A stretch of DNA of 10,990 nt from Ettlia oleoabundans (Eukaryota; Chlorophyta; Chlorophyceae; Chlamydomonadales): positions 1 to 10,990 of the forward strand of contig JAAMXP010005821.1 of assembly GCA_019693395.1 (NCBI GenBank). The letters run 5' to 3'. This document shows, piece after piece, positions 7,127 through 10,990 of the stretch (position 1 is the first letter of the stretch; every line of letters begins with the position of its first letter). The notes under the pieces were generated by a model, which was given only the letters and a program-made list of their open reading frames with translations, made no database searches and was not told where the DNA came from. A program made the position numbers and the translations under genes.

Positions 7127-10100
7127 CTTGATGGGAGGGGCAGCAGAAACTCAGCTTTGAGCTACCATAGAGCTTAACTTTTAGCTTAATTGGAGTTTTT
7201 ACTTAAATTATATTTTAATATAGTTAACTATATGAGTATGGTTATAGCTTGAATTGTCTTGCAGAGAAGCGATACACAGCCAATGCACACCCGCTTTAGA
7301 GACAGACCAGCCAGTCAACTGCTGCAAAGCCACCCACTGACCACCGCCACCACCACTACACACGCACCACACCACCACCCCCAGCGCACACCTTGGGCAG
7401 CTGATCCGCCTGAGCAGCAGAGATGTAAGAGGCCTGGTACTCCCTGATTGCATCAAAGCCCACACGGGCCGCAAAGTCGCCGAGGCTCTCCTGTGGCCCC
7501 CGCCGCTGCGCCTTGAGCATCGCAAAGATGGGCTCAAGGAAGGTCTCAAAGTCCTGCCAGGTGTGTGTGGGGGGTGGGGGGTGGGGCGGCAATTGCAGTG
7601 TCAATATTTGCCATGAAACTTCACCATAACAATGCCTGACAAACGTATTTGTTTCCACATTGTTGTTGTTGTAAACCCCAAATGCACTGCGAGCAGTGCC
7701 CGCCTTCATCCCATTCCCTCTTTCCTGTTGTTGTTCTGCAACGCCCACCACCCCACCGACCCACCCAAACCACGAACCAGGAAGCACTCACCTTGGCCTT
7801 CACGCAAGCAAAGCCCACAATAATCCCCCCAAAGCAGGCAAGCAAGCAAGCAAACAGGCACCCACCTTGACCTTCACGCGCTCTGCAAATGGCTCTGCCA
7901 GCCGCGTGGCGTTGAGCGAGCCGCCCAGCCAAATTTGGTAGGAGTTGGGGCCATCACCCACAAACCCAAGCTCAGCCATGTAAGGCCTCGCGCAGCCGTT
8001 GGGGCAGCCTGCACAGGGGTACGAAGTGTGTGTGGGGTGTGGGGTGGGTTGTGAAAGGTTGGTTGGCTCGCCACGGTGACAGTGACGGAGAGGCGGGTGC
8101 ATGAGGTCTTCATCCACCCCTGCAGCTGGCTTCCGACTGGCTTCCCACCCTCGTATATGATAGCTAGCCCCACCCAGCCATACGCAACTCCACCAAACAT
8201 TTGGAAACAGAGACTATCAGATAGTGCTCGCCTGTGGCCCGCACCACCTACTTCTCGTCTTTGCGGAAACCCAGGCCAGGGAGGACCACCCTAACTGCTT
8301 TCACCCCTCAACAACGTAGGATTCCAGCACCAACCCACCTGTGGCCCGCACCACAAACTTCTCGTCCTTGCTGAAGCCCAGCCTGTCCAGCAGCCCCCTG
8401 ATGCGAGCGTTGAAGTCAGGCAGCGCCCGCTCCGCCTCCGCGATGGCCAGGCCACACAGCGGAAGCGCGGGGCAGCCCATGGATAGCGCCTCAATCTGAT
8501 CCCACTCCAGCACGTCACGCACACCAGCAGCCTGCAGCAGAGGATGGATGGGGCGGAGGAGGTTCTGGATGGGTGGTGGGAGCCCTTGTGTTGGTTTAGG
8601 GATGCGGGAGGGCATAACTTGAGCAAGGGTTGAGAGCAACGAAGGAGGCAGCTGGTTCCCATGGTTGAATTGCTCATGATTCAATTGAAACTGGAAGGCC
8701 AGGATGATGCTGCGGGACGCACCCAGACGGGCGCGTGCAAGGTGTGCAGCAGGTGTGTCATATGGGAGGGGGGAGTGGAAAACCCGGGAACTGCAGGCGG
8801 ACGTGGGAGCCTGGGCCGACGTGTGCAGAAGGTGTGCAGCAGGCGTGTCATGTGAGAGGGAGAAGTGGAAAACCAGGGAACTGCAGGCGGACGCGAAAAC
8901 CCAGACTGGCAGCAAGAAAGGGTGCAGCAATGTGTGCCATGTGGGAGGGAGGAGGGAGTGCATCGCAGGCGGTTGAGTTGAAAAACGGGTCACAGCATGC
9001 GGATTGGGTGCTTGACGGTAGATGTGCATCATGAAGAGCGCATGCAGCGCAGCGCGCCTCAGCTTGGCGTGTGGGGTGGGGCCTCAGGTTAACGAGATTC
9101 CTTTGGTGCTTTGATCGTCAGTTTGAGGTCGGATGGTACGGACAAACACGGCGCTCATCATCAGCCCCTGGTTATTGTTCAGTTTTGTGCGAACGCATGC
9201 AGCATGTTCAAGGACGATTATAAGAGGAAGGAAAGGGCAGGCTGAGGCAGGCCCCCAGCAATTGTAAAGTTTGAGGTGACAAAGGCAGGCTTGCAATATG
9301 GATCAATTCGCACTGAAGACGACGGGTCGTTTTTGCCAAAAATTTTCAGCGGTAAGCCCAAAGATGCTTTGCGGAACATAAGTCACGGCGGAAAAACAGG
9401 GTGACCAAGATGACCCCAAATAGGAGAGGCTGTCCAGACGAACAAGGTTTGCGATAGTGGCGTCAACTACCCAGCCAACAGAGGGCAATGAATGTAAGGT
9501 ACCTGTTTGCGAGAGCTGTGAGATACACAGCTAGGCGTGGGACGCCACCCAAGCATAAGCAGCTGGGCGTGCAGCAGCGTGTGCAGCAGCAAACAGTAAT
9601 GGATGAAAGACAACAAAGGGTTATCCACTTGGCATGCGTGGGCATAGGGGGTGGAGCCTCAGGTTAACGAGATTCCTTTGGTGTTTCAATCGTCAGTGTG
9701 AAGTCAGATGGTACGGACAAACACAGTGCTCATCACCAGCCCCACCCCGTTGGGCAGCAGCAGCTGCAGGTTTGCTTAATTATGATTCCAGTGCAACAAA
9801 CTTGTTAAACGCGACAGGCGCTACCAGCCATAAAGGCTGTGCGCAACAATGCACCAAGCTGTGATCAAAATGCAACAGTGTGTTGACGTGCAGGATGCAT
9901 CAGAACAAGGATTGCAGGGCGTGCAATATGCAACTTGCAGGCCTGGTTACAGACAAACAGACACAACGTAGAAGAATAGAGTTCAACAAGTGTTATGAAG
10001 TCTGAAAAAGTGCGCCAGCCAGGATACCTAACATTATTTTGACCAGCAAGCCTTTACGGGCTTCCTGGGCTTAATACTACAGGGAAGGCTGTCCTTGGTC

Positions 10101-10651
10101 TTTCTACGGGCGAGCACAAAGCGCTCGGCGACTTGCGCCCACCAGCCCACTTGCTTCACACCTATTGCCCCAGCACCCACCTTAAGTGTTGACAGTATGT
10201 CGTCCTTCCAAGACGGGTTGATATCGCGCAGGATGAGGTTCTGGTTGGGGGTGATGCTCACGGGCAGCTCGTACCTGCAGGCAGTACAGCACATCAAGTG
10301 CCAGGTCAGCATAGCATGCGGCGATACTGTCCCGACCCGAGCGGGGAGAAGCCCGGGGAGCAAGCAAATCTGACAAACAGGGGGGTAGCAATGTGCCAGA
10401 AAGTCAGCATGAGATGCGCCAGCTCAGATCATGCCAGCTCAGCACCCGCCAAACAAAGCACCTACACATCCAGCACCCTGGTACCGCATACAAGCAGTAC
10501 ATGTAGTACATGCAGTACGGGATGTTCACAGACGAACGATGACATTCAGCGCCTGTTTACCGGATAACCACACACAGGCAGACACAAACGCCGCTCACCG
10601 CTCGATCACGTTGCGCAGCGCTTTCTTGGCCTCACCCTTCACCCGCCCATT
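7001..10651 (-). CDS. SIR: Ferredoxin-dependent sulfite reductase, C-terminal part (six exons, 5' end outside the window)
   Basis: Plastid sulfite reductase reduces sulfite to sulfide with six electrons from ferredoxin, using siroheme coupled to a [4Fe-4S] cluster, for cysteine synthesis. Exons on the minus strand are 10651-10599, 10274-10181, 8531-8339, 8008-7866, 7553-7392 and 7126-7001. All phases agree and donors are GTGAGC, GTGGGT or GTGTGC. The 257-odd codons present follow the plant enzyme closely: [36 protein letters not shown], the cluster motifs CPALPLC (C-x5-C) and [15 protein letters not shown] (C-x3-C) with all four cysteine ligands, then [14 protein letters not shown] and [12 protein letters not shown]. 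The N-terminal half, with the transit peptide and first substrate/siroheme residues, lies upstream of the window. The last exon adds about 41 residues that look like a ribbon-helix-helix domain, beyond where the plant enzyme ends; its acceptor (CATCAAG) is the least certain junction. The 1649-bp third intron carries repeats. The assimilatory role follows from similarity. Confidence 0.93.
7127..7391 (-). other. Sulfite reductase intron before the last exon, with an AT-rich core
   Basis: Positions about 7150-7255 are strikingly AT-rich (TTAAATTATATTTTAATATAGTTAACTATAT region) in an otherwise GC-rich locus. Positions 7326-7384 form a CACCAC-rich tract. AT-rich intron sequence next to a weak acceptor may aid exon definition, but no other feature is visible. 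Confidence 0.5.
7784..7805 (-). repeat. Echo of the end of a sulfite reductase exon, with a strong donor-like site
   Basis: Positions 7784-7805 match 7858-7879 with two mismatches in 22. The true copy is the last bases of the exon ending at 7866 (GTGAAGGTCAAG|GTGGGT on the minus strand). The echo reads GTGAAGGCCAAG|GTGAGT, a better donor consensus, 74 bp downstream. Using it would put a TGA (7800-7802) in frame before the splice, truncating the protein. Confidence 0.6.
7837..7860. repeat. (GCAA)n microsatellite
   Basis: About five GCAA/GCAG units lie just inside the sulfite reductase intron, directly next to the true donor at 7860-7865. Confidence 0.7.
8231..8275 (-). repeat. Decayed copy of a sulfite reductase exon end, inside the following intron
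   Basis: Positions 8231-8275 match 8338-8382 (offset 107 bp) with about six mismatches in 44. On the minus strand the true exon reads [15 protein letters not shown] and the copy reads [18 protein letters not shown]. The donor-equivalent GT is changed to GC. It is a dead duplication of the exon 3'-edge. Confidence 0.75.
8705..8976. repeat. ~90-bp minisatellite, about three units
   Basis: Units begin at about 8741, 8831 and 8919, each opening with GGTGTGCAGCAGGYGTGTCA or a derivative. They continue through GTGGAAAACC and GGGAACTGCAGGCGGACG; a partial unit precedes them from 8705. Ninety is a multiple of three, so long frames stay open on both strands without being genes. Confidence 0.8.
9073..9168. 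repeat. 96-bp direct repeat, copy 1
   Basis: Aligns without gaps to 9648-9743 with 10 differences, nine of them transitions. It shares CCTCAGGTTAACGAGATTCC and GATGGTACGGACAAACAC. On the minus strand this copy is open, reading [20 protein letters not shown]. The sequence outside the block does not match the other copy. Confidence 0.85.
9648..9743. repeat. 96-bp direct repeat, copy 2
   Basis: Partner of 9073-9168 in the same orientation, 575 bp away. On the minus strand it sits just after a TGCAG and reads [17 protein letters not shown] followed by TGA, so the frame open in copy 1 is closed here. It may be a fragment of an interspersed repeat. Confidence 0.85.
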
Positions 10652-10990
10652 CTGCAACAAGGAAAAGGCATGAGGAAGAAGCGGAACAACGCTTGACGGG
10701 TGACAAGCAAGCATATCCCGATTGCTGTTCAGACCTACTTTGCACCAATGCCCCCGCATGCCAGCTTGCCGGTTACAAGACCATTCCCATTACCGACCAA
10801 GACCACTACCATTGTCCGCAAACTCCGCAAAACAAGAGTAGACAGCAACGATACAAACTAGAAGTGCACGGTACAACAAACACCCTCACGCACCTGCACT
10901 TATATACCAACCCGATGCCAGCTTAACCCGGACTCTTGCACCCTTAGCCCAACACAAGAAAACGGTAAAATCCTTAGCGCTTGCCGCCGC
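10652..10990 (-). other. Sulfite reductase intron running off the window end
   Basis: The upstream exon in the plant protein should encode the stretch just before NGR. I cannot place it here with a donor site, so it most likely lies beyond 10990. Nothing else is recognisable. Confidence 0.6.

Larger units (their letters stand above)
8532..10180 (-). other. Large (1649-bp) sulfite reductase intron hosting repeats
   Basis: The flanking exons encode ...DDILSTLK and [11 protein letters not shown]..., which are contiguous in the plant protein, so no sulfite reductase exon is missing here. It holds a ~90-bp minisatellite (8705-8976) and a pair of 96-bp direct repeats. I see no convincing gene in the rest. 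Confidence 0.8.

Noticed and set aside
7208..7932. Several overlapping His/Pro- or Asn-rich open frames around 7200-7930
   Set aside because: Translations of CACCAC tracts and simple repeats in introns, or shadow frames of sulfite reductase exons.
8301..9032. 243-codon minus-strand open frame, the longest in the window
   Set aside because: Only the part at 8339-8531 is a conserved exon; the rest is intron kept open by the ~90-bp minisatellite.
9073..9743. Long terminal repeats of a small retroelement
   Set aside because: The repeats lack TG...CA ends, primer-binding site or polypurine tract, and the 479 bp between them have no element genes.
9724..9785. Extra sulfite reductase exon reading [17 protein letters not shown]
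   Set aside because: The flanking exons are contiguous in the plant protein, and the frame ends in TGA without a donor.
1..10990. tRNA, rRNA, CRISPR or bacterial operon structure
   Set aside because: None was recognised; the spliced genes show the DNA is eukaryotic nuclear.

Overview
This window looks like nuclear DNA from a green alga (chlorophyte, most likely Chlorophyceae). The genes are split by many introns with GTGAG/GTGGGT-type donors and TGCAG acceptors. Coding exons are GC-rich, TGTAA-type polyadenylation motifs lie downstream of two genes, and introns and spacers are full of minisatellites. The two recognisable proteins are plant/algal in type. The genus cannot be fixed from the sequence.

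Layout. Positions 1-455 are non-coding and hold a degenerate 21-bp tandem repeat. From 455 to 3256 the minus strand carries coding-looking exons of a protein I do not recognise. An intact two-exon unit (2629-3256, 137 codons) is followed by five phase-compatible exons (455-2324) that contain a nonsense codon and two reading-frame breaks. These may be a broken neighbouring gene or the broken remainder of one larger gene. A ~400-bp divergent spacer (3257-3652) separates this unit from a three-exon plus-strand gene for the catalytic (large) subunit of molybdopterin synthase, MoaE/CNX6 type (3653-5544, 168 aa). Positions 5545-7000 are a convergent 3' spacer. From 7001 to beyond 10651 the minus strand carries the last six exons of a plastid-type ferredoxin-sulfite reductase. 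The upstream exons lie outside the window.

How the genes relate. Molybdopterin synthase puts two sulfurs into cyclic pyranopterin monophosphate to make molybdopterin, the cofactor core of nitrate reductase and sulfite oxidase. Sulfite reductase makes sulfide from sulfite for cysteine synthesis. Both are nitrogen/sulfur assimilation functions, but the genes are tail to tail and there is no evidence of co-regulation.

Most interesting points. (1) The sulfite reductase reading frame continues, in correct splice phase, into a last exon that reads like a ribbon-helix-helix DNA-binding domain. This is notable because a plant sulfite reductase is a known plastid-nucleoid DNA-compacting protein. (2) Introns repeatedly contain decayed copies of the adjoining exon edge (MoaE exon 3, two sulfite reductase exons, and the sulfite reductase stop-codon region). 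(3) The 1.65-kb sulfite reductase intron holds a ~90-bp minisatellite and a pair of 96-bp direct repeats that differ almost only by transitions. I saw no CRISPR array, tRNA, rRNA or complete transposon.
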